Assembly: GCA_028671895.1 (NCBI GenBank)
Contig: CM053813.1
Location: 12,400,001-12,464,000 of the forward strand
Origin: Oenanthe sinensis
Taxonomy: Eukaryota; Streptophyta; Magnoliopsida; Apiales; Apiaceae
Length of the DNA: 64,000 nucleotides
Reading direction: 5' to 3'
The translations under genes were made by a program, and so were the position numbers. Shown here piece after piece: positions 23,048 to 32,797 of this stretch. The notes beneath the pieces are model-generated. The model saw only the letters and a program-made list of their open reading frames with translations, made no database searches and was not told the DNA's origin. How positions within the stretch are numbered: the stretch's first letter is position 1; each line of letters starts with the position of its first letter.

Positions 23048-24454
23048 TGTTGGTCCCTGATATTGTAGAAGGGGGGTTGAATACAATATCTGAAATTTAA
23101 TCGCGGAATAATTTGGATTAAAAATATTATTTTAATTACTCGCGAAATATTAATTGGAATGAAATACTGTTCAAGTGAAAGATATAATTTTAACTTGATT
23201 AGTATTACAAAATTAATATTTAGAAAACTGTTATATAATTGATAAAAAGTCTAGAACGAATACGACATGAAGTGTTCGTGTTTAATCAATTATATTCAAA
23301 CTCAGCACAGAAATCTGTGAATATTACAATGCAGATAAATTACTGAATTTGATCTGATTTTTCTAACTCTTAACAAGTTGAACACTTACAAATGAAGGGC
23401 TGATCTCATATTTATATAGATTTGAAAAAGGCTGCTATGACCTTTTTCAGCATGACTTTATTTCAAGAAAATAAGTCTGTATGACTTATTTTAACACTTG
23501 TATGACTTATAAAAACCTGGGTAAGACTTATTCTTGGTCGGTATGACTTATTTTACTAATTAAAAACTCGGTATGAGTTTTTAATTAAATAAAAATAAGT
23601 CCAGCATGACCTTTTGAGCATTGAAAACTCGGTATGACTTATTCTTTATATATATATATATATAACTCGGTATGACTTATTAATAAGTCATTCGGTATGA
23701 CTTATTAATAAGTCATTCGAACTGATTATATATATATAATTCGGTATGACTTAATAATAAGTCATTCGGTATGACTTATTAATAAGTCATTCGAATTGTT
23801 TAAATGAATAAGTTATTTTAATCATTTCTTTTATAATAAATTAATTCTACTTAAATTAATTAAATAATTTATAAATTAAATTAAATTCAATCTTGAATTA
23901 ATTTAATTAAATAAATTAAATAACTAACTTACTTGGATTGTAGAAATAACATATTATAGAGATCTTGTTTAAACTGCAGTCTTCTTGATTTTTCTTTGCC
24001 TTCTGATCTTGAAACCTCTTGATTAAATGAAGAATAAATATTTGTATTTAGTTGACACACAAATGTACTGTATGGTTCATTTGTGTCATACTAATAAATA
24101 TTCTCCTTTTAATAACTTTTAAATTAGAGGCCTTTTGTCATTTCTTCTACTTCACTGTCTTCATTCTTGTTCTGGAATCTACTTGTAGTAACCACTTGAA
24201 ATCTTCTATATCTTCTGTCTTCTATAGAAGTACTACCACAATATTTATTTTCACTGACGCTTGAACATATAAATGAACTTCTTCTAGTGTTGAGTAGCAA
24301 TCCTATAAAAATTCTTCTGATACTTAGATCATTTGGGATTAGTTGACTGTCTTCGTCTTGATTCCTATTTGGTGTTTGTTATTTACTTCTCTTTAATAGC
24401 TAGAGTTGAGTTGTCATCTAATTATTACAAATAGGCCTAGTCATATGCCTTTCA
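23048..24454 (-). repeat. 3' LTR of element C
   Basis: 1,407 bp; in plus orientation it begins TGTTGGTCCCTGATATTGTA and ends ATATGCCTTTCA. The minus-strand TATA box (TATATAAATA) lies near 23409-23418. It holds one more copy of the ~25-bp CGGTATGACTTA unit and a shorter TA run than the other LTR. Confidence 0.95.
23473..23800. repeat. CGGTATGACTTA array in 3' LTR of C
   Basis: More than ten copies of a word near CGGTATGACTTA. Several extend into the perfect palindrome ATGACTTATTAATAAGTCAT, and a (TA)n run lies among them. On the element's strand the array lies just upstream of the TATA box. Confidence 0.9.
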
Positions 24455-24470
24455 ATCTCCCCCTATTTGT
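24455..24470 (-). promoter_or_regulatory. Polypurine tract of element C
   Basis: The minus strand reads ACAAATAGGGGGAGAT directly against the start of the 3' LTR, the expected plus-strand primer. Confidence 0.85.
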
Positions 24471-24683
24471 TGTTAAACATTTAACACACAAATTCCTAGA
24501 GGATAACTCAACTAACAACTAAGAAAGTAGATACGACATGTAATGACTGTAAATAATAAACAAAAGTTCTGGTTTTATATTTAATAATTTTCCAGATTCA
24601 TACATGAAAAATAAATACAAGATAGATGTTCCTTTAGCACTGAACAAATATTACAAAGTTTCTATCTTGTTCTATCTAAGTCT

Positions 24684-27600
24684 TCAGTCTTCTGATGTAT
24701 CAACTTCACCTTCTTCTAGATTTGAACTTTTATGAACTGGTGTCCTTGGTACTTCTTCAGATACTGATTGATCTGTTGTGGTGGATTCTCCATACAACCT
24801 TCTTTGCTCAGCTCTTGCTAACTGCCACAACATTTCCTGTTTAACATGATCTACTACCTCTTCTTCTATGTCATAAGGCTGTGTTGAATCAATTTTATGC
24901 ATCTGCCTGATGTATGATTGAATTTTCTTTGATAGGCAGTAGTCTCTGATCTTTTGAGCTGCATCCAACTTAGCCTGGGACCTGAATCCCTTGGATCTCA
25001 ACATTGTTTCAACTTCAATCATGTATTTAACTGTGTAGCCCTTTAGTGACTCCTCATCCAGCTTCATAATTTGATAAATCTTATTGTTGTAGAACCTTAC
25101 CTCATGAGGGTCGTTTAAGATTTGTGGACTAACAGCTCTTGCTATTTCTCGAAGTCTGTCCCTTAAAAGTTCATTTTCTTCTGAACTTCTTTTGACTTTA
25201 TTCATCAATGTCCATATTACAGATAGAGATTTTTGACGAAAGAATTCCAAAGAAACTCTGAATGTGCCATTCTTGTGTGTGTATAACAGAATCTGCCAGT
25301 CATCTAGAATGTTATCCACAATCACAATGATGTAGTCAACTTCTTCTTTGATTGCTTTCATGAAGTTATCCAGACAGTCATTTGAATCTTGCAGACTATT
25401 AATTAAGAACTGTAACTTGTAATCTTCAAATGGACCTTTCTGAAGTTTGTCCATGATCTCTCTGGCAGTATCCCATTTCTTCCCTATTTTTAAGCGCACA
25501 TCTTCTTTCTTCTTTCTAACAGTTATAGCCCACAAATTTTGCTTTTGTTGGCTCTCTTCTCTTTCTGCCTGAGATCTTTCCATGACTAAAGCTTTCAGAT
25601 TTTCAGTCTTTGCTTGGCTTGCCTTGATGTCTTCTTTAAGTTTCTTTATTGCCTCTTCATAGGCTGGATCAACTTCTTTTTCTTTTTGAAACAAAAAATC
25701 TTCATCAAATGCAGTTTCTTCCTCAGCTCTGCAGTAGTCAGGAATGTTTGATTCATCATGAGCACAATACTGTTCTTCTGGTTCTTGATCATACGATTGA
25801 AATTCTTCTTCAGAAAACAGCTTTGCTTTACCTTTATCTTGAGTAGTAGCCCCTTCATCTCCAGCTACTTTCTCCTTTGCTTTCTCCCCCTTAGTTGAGG
25901 GATCCTCTTGAGTTTTAGATGCTTCAAATGATGTCAACATTTTCTGCATAGTCAGATAGACTTGCTTCATTCCTTCATTTAGATGCGTCATGCCATCATC
26001 CAGTTTGCTGAAGTGTTGAGTAGAAATCTTTTCATTTTCAATGATTGTGAGGGTTAAGTTTTTCTCAACGTCATCAATTCTTTCATGCAGTTTGCTCACT
26101 TCTTTCATATCCTCAGCAATTAGATTTTGAACGTTCTGGATGTCTTGAGTTTTTAGTAGAATGGAGGATTTGACATCATCAACATCTTTTCGTACTATTG
26201 TCAGCTGTTGTGTTATAGAGGCAGATGTAGATGTTTCTTCTGCTTGTGCTTTAACTTTTAATAACTCAGCTTGAACAATTTGCATTTCATTCTGGAGAGC
26301 TTCCATTTTGGATAACAGTTCACTTTGTGTGTGTGCACTCATCTCACTTGCACTCCTGTTTATCACACTATCACTTTGTGCATGTGTTTCACTCTGTGTT
26401 TGCCTCACATCACTCGTGTTTAGCTCCTTTCCAGATCCTGAAGCTGTACCTGCATATATAACAATAGCTTTTGAAGAGTCGAAATGCTCTTCTGATGCCT
26501 GTGAAGGCGCGTCCTCAAAAAGGTTAACTTGAAGAGGCTCCGCTACTGACGTAGCTACTCCGTGAATGGAGTCCCATCTCCCTCTATGGAGTGGTTGCCT
26601 CTCAAATCCACCAGTGGATTCGAGACCTTCTCTAATGAGAACTGGATGTAAGAAATCCAGGGGAGTCACCACCTTAGACAATGTAATGACAGGCTCTTGA
26701 GAGTCTGTGGTGCTCCTTAGTACCTCGGAGGGTATCTGATGCTGCACTGCATCGAAAATGTCATGGTCCACAACATAGGTGGCATCCGACGAGTTTTTAT
26801 TAAAAACATTTTCTTCAACAAATGTGCCCTCCTGTGTTTGTATTTCTTTAAGTGAAGGTTCTGCTAGAGTGATTGCTAGCAGTGTGTTTTCCTCACTATC
26901 TGATGCTGTGGCTGAGCAGCGAATTAGATCACCTGGTTGAGCAAGTGTATCTAGAGAATCTTGGATGGCCATATTGAAATCCATATCCCATTGACTGGAA
27001 TAGGTTGAGGCTGCAGTTGTCTCAGGTTCAAATCTGGATTTTTTAGAATGAGGAGACAGAGCTGCGGGTTCACTCACATCAGTACCAAGACCCCTAACTA
27101 TTCTGACAAGTTTCTTCCTTTTTCTGACTTGAAGCGAAGAGGAGGATGAAGGAGAAACTGTTTGAGGCTCTAATTCAGCTGGGGGCAGAACCTGTGTGTT
27201 TTCAGGTTCGTAGCTGATATCCTGGAGTGTAAGAACACCATCATAGTCCGCCACAGATAAATCTAACAGTGCAGTGGATATATCTATAGGTATTGAACTA
27301 GAAGATTGTGAGTGAGATATTACCTGTTGATCTTGTGCCACTTGATCGACATGCTGAGCAGCTTCAAGTAGAAGGTGCACATGATGATCCATCTGCATTG
27401 GCACTTGCTCTAGCTCTTGTTCCTGCACAGGATTAGCAATGTAATCTAATATCTCAGCCATGTAATCTGTCCTTTCCACTGGCACATCTTCATACTTGGG
27501 GTTGTTGTGGAGCCGTGCAAATAAGTTGTTCTGAGAAGTAGGAGATTCTTCTACAGGACTATTTTGAAATAAGGCTTTATCTTCGTCCATCAACAAGTCA

Positions 27601-28178
27601 TTCATGAACAGCATCAGGAACCTCGGATAGTAGACTTGAATGTCCAGTTCCCTGCTTTCTGGTTTCCCCATCTTCCTTATAATTTCTTTTAGAATCAACT
27701 TTCCAAAATTTATCCTCCGGTTGTGGGCCACAGAAAACCCTATGATTTGGAGTAGTGAAGATATATTGTTGAAGTTGTTCTTTGTAGTGGGTGCAAACAC
27801 TTTGGCTAATGTGTCAAAGAAGTAGTCCCACTCGCTTACCAATTTGGACTTTGTCATCCTTACTAAGTTGATCTCACCCTTATATCTAATAGAATAGAAA
27901 AATTCTAGAATTTCTGGTACAGTGGGTGGATCCATGAAGTTGTCAGTTGGAAGTCCCAAAATTCTGTTCACGTCCTCTTCAGTCACCATATATTCATGAT
28001 CTCCTATGCTGAATGAGAATTGAACTCTGCCTGCGGTACTCCTATTCCTAGCAGTGGAATACAGATCCCTAAGTGCTAACACTTGCAACGGGGCGTCTAG
28101 AGTAATTGCAGTTCTTACAAGTGAATGTTCATTCATAAAAACGATCCACGGTCGAAACCTCTCGACTGAACAAATCAC
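24684..28178 (-). CDS. Env-like / coiled-coil ORF of element C (1,164 codons)
   Basis: This large, fully open frame lies downstream of pol, where Sireviruses carry an 'envelope-like' gene. Residues 30-200 form a conserved helical domain (VTEEDVNRILGLPTDNF, then RRINFGKLILKEIIRKMG) also seen in element D. Residues 205-610 are Ser/Thr/Glu/Pro-rich with a basic RKRKK cluster (352-356) that could be a nuclear signal. Residues 618-750 and 840-905 look like coiled coils. 910-1164 is a charged helical tail. I see no signal peptide, no furin-like site and no convincing membrane anchor, so an envelope role is not supported. The frame opens upstream at 28178 with GTG; the first ATG is at 28134-28136, and the in-frame stop upstream lies just before an A11 tract. 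It may start at that ATG or be joined by splicing (TTTTGTAG lies about 15 bases before the GTG). Function unknown; a virion or nuclear accessory protein is as likely as an envelope. Confidence 0.85.
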   Translation of the reverse strand: MICSVERFRPWIVFMNEHSLVRTAITLDAPLQVLALRDLYSTARNRSTAGRVQFSFSIGDHEYMVTEEDVNRILGLPTDNFMDPPTVPEILEFFYSIRYKGEINLVRMTKSKLVSEWDYFFDTLAKVFAPTTKNNFNNISSLLQIIGFSVAHNRRINFGKLILKEIIRKMGKPESRELDIQVYYPRFLMLFMNDLLMDEDKALFQNSPVEESPTSQNNLFARLHNNPKYEDVPVERTDYMAEILDYIANPVQEQELEQVPMQMDHHVHLLLEAAQHVDQVAQDQQVISHSQSSSSIPIDISTALLDLSVADYDGVLTLQDISYEPENTQVLPPAELEPQTVSPSSSSSLQVRKRKKLVRIVRGLGTDVSEPAALSPHSKKSRFEPETTAASTYSSQWDMDFNMAIQDSLDTLAQPGDLIRCSATASDSEENTLLAITLAEPSLKEIQTQEGTFVEENVFNKNSSDATYVVDHDIFDAVQHQIPSEVLRSTTDSQEPVITLSKVVTPLDFLHPVLIREGLESTGGFERQPLHRGRWDSIHGVATSVAEPLQVNLFEDAPSQASEEHFDSSKAIVIYAGTASGSGKELNTSDVRQTQSETHAQSDSVINRSASEMSAHTQSELLSKMEALQNEMQIVQAELLKVKAQAEETSTSASITQQLTIVRKDVDDVKSSILLKTQDIQNVQNLIAEDMKEVSKLHERIDDVEKNLTLTIIENEKISTQHFSKLDDGMTHLNEGMKQVYLTMQKMLTSFEASKTQEDPSTKGEKAKEKVAGDEGATTQDKGKAKLFSEEEFQSYDQEPEEQYCAHDESNIPDYCRAEEETAFDEDFLFQKEKEVDPAYEEAIKKLKEDIKASQAKTENLKALVMERSQAEREESQQKQNLWAITVRKKKEDVRLKIGKKWDTAREIMDKLQKGPFEDYKLQFLINSLQDSNDCLDNFMKAIKEEVDYIIVIVDNILDDWQILLYTHKNGTFRVSLEFFRQKSLSVIWTLMNKVKRSSEENELLRDRLREIARAVSPQILNDPHEVRFYNNKIYQIMKLDEESLKGYTVKYMIEVETMLRSKGFRSQAKLDAAQKIRDYCLSKKIQSYIRQMHKIDSTQPYDIEEEVVDHVKQEMLWQLARAEQRRLYGESTTTDQSVSEEVPRTPVHKSSNLEEGEVDTSED

Positions 28179-29449
28179 CAGATTAAAATATCCTACAAAA
28201 TTAGTTTTTACTAATTCACAAAAACCAGCCTTTTTTTTTTTGATTTAAGCTATTACAAATAATAAAATTACAACGTGATTACAAATTAAAATAATAATTA
28301 CAAGTCAAAATTCAAAAAATTACACTTGATAATTGAAACCCTAATTTCTAATAAACCCCAAATTGTCTTTAATCAGTAAATCACTACACAACTGACTTTA
28401 GTCACAATCAACACCACTTGCTTCGATTTTGTTTACCAAGAACAAGAACAAACACTGCGATTTTAAAAAAATGGGCGGAGTTTGGCTAGGTTTTGATCAG
28501 TTTTAGCACACTAGCAAGCAAAGATGCTTGTAATCAGGAAATAGCAACTGGAATCAGTTGAAATGGGTGATAATCGATTGATTTCTTGCTAGAGTAACAA
28601 GTTGTTCGTGTGGTTGTGTGTATCAGCGTGTGTGTGCGTGTGTGAATTTGCTGGGAATGACTTATTTAAAGAATAAAAACTATACTATTCGGTATGACTT
28701 GTTTAAAACATAAATCAGCATTTCTCGGTATGACTTATCAAAAGTCATACCGAGTTTTATTTACATAAAACAAGGTTGAGTAGGTCAGTATGACTTATTT
28801 AATTTTAATTCTCGGTATGACTTTTATTAAACATTAAAAGTCATGCTGAGTTTTATTATTAAAAGTCATACCGCATGTTTTTAATAAAGTCATACTGAAT
28901 ACTATACAGTACATATAAATACTTATATTATTAATTGTTTCTAAATTCGAAATAAAACACCAAAATTCTAATTCGATTTAAAAAAAAAATTAATAAAGAA
29001 AAACTAAGTATGTCAAACAATTATTATTAAGAAACTTTTAAGAAAAATAACAATAATTTACATACTAATAAGATTATTAAAGACATATAATAAATATTTA
29101 CATTATTAATTGTTCTAATTAATTTAAGAATTAAATTAACTCATGTTTGGATTAATTTAATAAGTAAATTAATTGGATAACTAATAACATAATTATTTAT
29201 ATTAAAGTACACTAAAATTTAGAAAAATATATACATTAATTTACATAAATGCTTATAAATGCTTAAATTTAAACGAAAGTACTTATGCTCTAATTGAAAT
29301 AATTATCTTGTAAGAATATTGACTTAATCTTAAGATAATTTTCTAAAAATTCATAAGCCCTAGGATTTTATTAATTCAAGTCTCATAAACTCTTTAAATA
29401 TTAACATTTAATATTTATGAGCTTAAATTAATTCCTAAGAACCAAAAAT
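28179..29449 (-). promoter_or_regulatory. pol-env spacer with LTR-like motif array (candidate internal promoter)
   Basis: Between 28655 and 28905 there are at least seven CGGTATGACTT-type words in both orientations, the same word that fills the LTR upstream of its TATA box. On the minus strand a TTTAAATAAG TATA-like stretch follows at about 28660-28670, then some 480 bp of leader before the env-like frame. The rest (28910-29449) is A+T-rich with no ORF. Sequence outside the words does not look like a whole copied LTR. The inference is a second promoter for the env-like ORF, unproven. Confidence 0.5.
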
Positions 29450-32400
29450 TTAGCCATAGTTTAACATCCCTAATTCACTAACCAGCTTTGAGAAAGTGGA
29501 TTCATCAAGTGGTTTTGTGAAGATGTCGGCTAATTGATCTTCTGTGGGTACAAAATGTAACACCACAGTTCCGTTCATGACATGCTCTCTGATAAAGTGA
29601 TACCTTATGTCAATGTGCTTGGTTCGCGAATGTTGTACATGATTGTTGGAAATTGCTATCGCACTTGTGTTGTCGCAGAAAATTGGAATTTTGTTCAACG
29701 CAAGTCCATAGTCATTTAGCTGATTCCTAATCCACAAGATCTGTGCACAACAGCTACCTGCCGCAATGTATTCTGCTTCGGCTGTTGAGGTAGATACTGA
29801 ATGTTGTTTCTTGCTGTACCAGGAGATCAACCGTCGTCCTAGAAACTGACAGCTTCCAGAAGTACTTTTCCTGTCCATCCTGTACCCTGCATAGTCTGAA
29901 TCTGTATAGCCTATTAGGTCAAAACCTGTATCCTTAGGACACCAAATTTCTAGATTTGGTGTACCCTTCAGATATCTAAAAATTCGTTTGACGGCTATAA
30001 GATGAGATTCCCTAGGGTCAGATTGAAACCTTGCACATAAGCAAGTTGCAAACATTATATCGGGTCTACTAGCAGTTAGATACAATAATGAGCCTATCAT
30101 ACCTCTGTAGCTTGTGATATCAATTTTCTTACCAGTTTCATCTTTGTCAAGCTTTGTGGCTGTTGGCATTGGGGTTTTTGCCGGTGAAGAATCTTCTAGA
30201 CTGTATTTTCTGAGAAGATCTCTTACGTACTTTGATTGACATATAAAAATCCCATCTTCCTTTTGCTTTACTTGCAATCCAAGGAAGAATGACAGCTCAC
30301 CCATCATGCTCATTTCATATCTACTCTGCATTAACTTAGCAAATCTCTTGCACAAGTTTTCGTTAGTAGAACCAAATATAATATCGTCAACATAAACTTG
30401 GACAATTATCATATCTTTTTCATGCAATTTATAAAAGAGAGTTTTATCTATGACACCTCTTATGAAGCCATTTTCAAGTAAAAACACAGAGAGAGTGTCA
30501 TACCATGTCCTCGGTGCTTGCTTGAGTCCATAGAGGGCTTTGAATAGAAAATACACAAAATCAGCAAACTCTGGATTTTCAAAGCCAAGGGGCTGTTCAA
30601 CATATACTTCCTCTTCTAGCTCTCCATTCAGAAAAGCACTCTTCACATCCATTTGATAGACTTTAAAATTGGAATGTGCTGCGAATGCCAGAAATATCCC
30701 GATGGCTTCAAGTCTTACAACTGGTGCGTAGGTCTCGTCATAATCAATTCCCTCTTCCTGGGAGTAACCCTTTGCAACCAGTCTGGCTTTGTTTCTTATA
30801 ACAATGCCATCACCGTCTAACTTGTTTCTGTATACCCATTTCGTGCCAATTACAGATCTATCTTTAGGCCTGGGTACCAGTGTCCAGACTTCTTGTCTTT
30901 CAAACTGATTGAACTCTTCTTGCATGGCAAGAACCCAATCTGGATCTATTAATGCATCTTCAATCTTCTTTGGTTCTTCTTGAGATAGAAAAACTGAAAA
31001 TAAACATTCATTTGAAGTTGCACTTCTGGTTCTAACTCCAACATCTGGATCACCTATGATCAATTCAAAAGGATGATCTCTGCTCCATATCCTTTCCCTG
31101 GGTAGGTTTGATCTTGATGATTCGCCACGAAATTCATTGTGATGTTGTGTTCTGCCAGTTGATCCTTCATCTCCCCCTGAGTTGCTGCCAGGATGACTTG
31201 TTGATCCACCACTGGTATTAGTAGTATTTCCAGTGTTGCCATTGTTTCCACCACTATTACCTGGATCATCATTATTATTGTCATCATCATTTCCTGTTGC
31301 AACCTCAGGTTCTTCTTCGTCATCAGAATGTGAGTCTGGATAATTATCGAACTTTAATGACTCAGAAGAATCTTCAGTTTGGATACTTGGGAGTTTTGTG
31401 TCATCAAAAGTTACATTGACACTTTCCTTCACTTGGTGCTGATCAATTATGTATACCCTATATGCTCTTCTTGAATATCCAACAAAAATAGCTTCATGTG
31501 CCTTGGCCTCAAACTTGCCACGATGTTCATCTCCATCCTTTAGCACAAAGCATTTGGCTCCAAATACATGAAAGTACTTGAGAGTAGGTTTCTTGCCGGC
31601 CATTAATTCATAGGGAGTTTTCATATGACCTTTGTTGATAAGAGTTCGATTCTGAGTATAACAAGCTGTATTTACCGCTTCAGCCCAGAAGTAGATAGGT
31701 AACCTTGATTCACTTAGCATAGTTTTTGCAGCTTCAATCAGGGTTCTATTTTTCCTTTCTACAACTCCATTTTGTTGCGGAGTTCTTGGTGCTGAATATT
31801 GCCTTGTTATCCCCTTGTCTGAGCAGAAGTTATTCAGAACTTCATTTTTGAATTCTGTTCCATTATCTGATCTGATTGCCCGGACAGATAACTTTGAATC
31901 TAACTCAATCATCTTTATATGATCAATCACCAAATGTGGAGTTTCATCCTTAGAATTCAAGAATAAAACCCATGTATATTTTGTGAAGTCATCCACAATC
32001 ACTAAGGCATATTTCTTCCTTGACATAGACAGAATATTTACTGGACCAAATAAATCCATGTGTAGGAGTTGAAGTGGTTCAGTGATGTTTGTAGTGTCTG
32101 TGCCTCTGTGAGTTGCTTTCTTTGACTTCCCTTTCTGACATGCCTCACACAAGCCTTCTTGTGTAAATTCCATCGGAGGCAGTCCTCTCACCAAATCCCT
32201 CTTGACTAGAGAGTTCATTGTTTTAAAATTTAGGTGTGAGAGCTTCTTGTGCCATAGCCAACTTTCCTCCGTTGAAGCTTTTGAATAAAAACAGTTTGCT
32301 TCAGCTTCAGTTTCCGAGTTGAAATCAGCTACGTACAAGTTTCCTTTCCTTACTCCACGCAAGGCTAGTCTGTCTTCTTTAGAATGAGCTATTAAGCATT

Positions 32401-32650
32401 TCTCCTTGATAAAGTTTACCTTGTATCCTTTATCACAAAATTGACTGACGCTGAATAGATTGTGCTTAAGTCCTTCCACTAAAGAGACGTTTTCAATGAT
32501 AACATTTCCTGTATTTAACTTGCCATATCCCGTAGTCATTCCTTTGCTGTTATCTCCAAAGGTTACTATTGGGCCAGCTCTTTCAACCACGTTTGATAGC
32601 AGGGCTCTATCTCCGGTCATATGCCTTGAAGATCCACTGTCCAGGATCTA
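29450..32650 (-). CDS. Element C pol: protease-integrase-RT-RNase H
   Basis: The frame is open for over 1,050 codons. It begins after a TAG (32648-32650) with the protease motif ILDSGSSRHMTGD, where the family usually has Cys after D-S-G. Then come GAG-pre-integrase (HLNFKTMNSLV, CEACQKGK), integrase core (D in HMDLFGP, D in RSDNGTEF, E in NGVVERKNR), a Gly/Asn/Asp-rich linker, RT (MDVKSAFLNG, YVDDIIFGS) and RNase H (YTDSDYAG, STAEAEYIAA, CDNTSAIAI), ending LADIFTKPLD near the C-terminus. Integrase, RT and RNase H look intact. It is in the same frame as gag but separated from it by four stops. Expression as Gag-Pol would need these bypassed, unless another copy supplies protein. Confidence 0.95.
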
Positions 32651-32797
32651 TATAACTCGGTTTACCTGTTTAACTCCCTGCACATATCAAACGGATTAAT
32701 TCGTCTTCGGAGCCCAAAATTGATTGGGCCCGGCATACTTAAAGAATTGACCTTTGTCTGCTTTGACAACAGATCCTTTTCGAATAACATTATTTTC
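32651..32797 (-). other. gag-pol junction with in-frame stops
   Basis: In the common gag/pol frame, stops occur at TAA 32798-32800, TAA 32696-32698, TGA 32687-32689 and TAG 32648-32650. Between the first two, gag-like sequence continues (KGQFFKYAGPNQFWAPKTN), which suggests that the second TAA is nearer the natural gag end and the first is a later lesion. Confidence 0.8.

Noticed and set aside
24684..28178. The 1,164-codon ORF as a host structural protein gene
   Set aside because: It lies between the pol and the 3' LTR/purine tract of element C on the same strand, and broken relatives sit in the same place in D, E and F.
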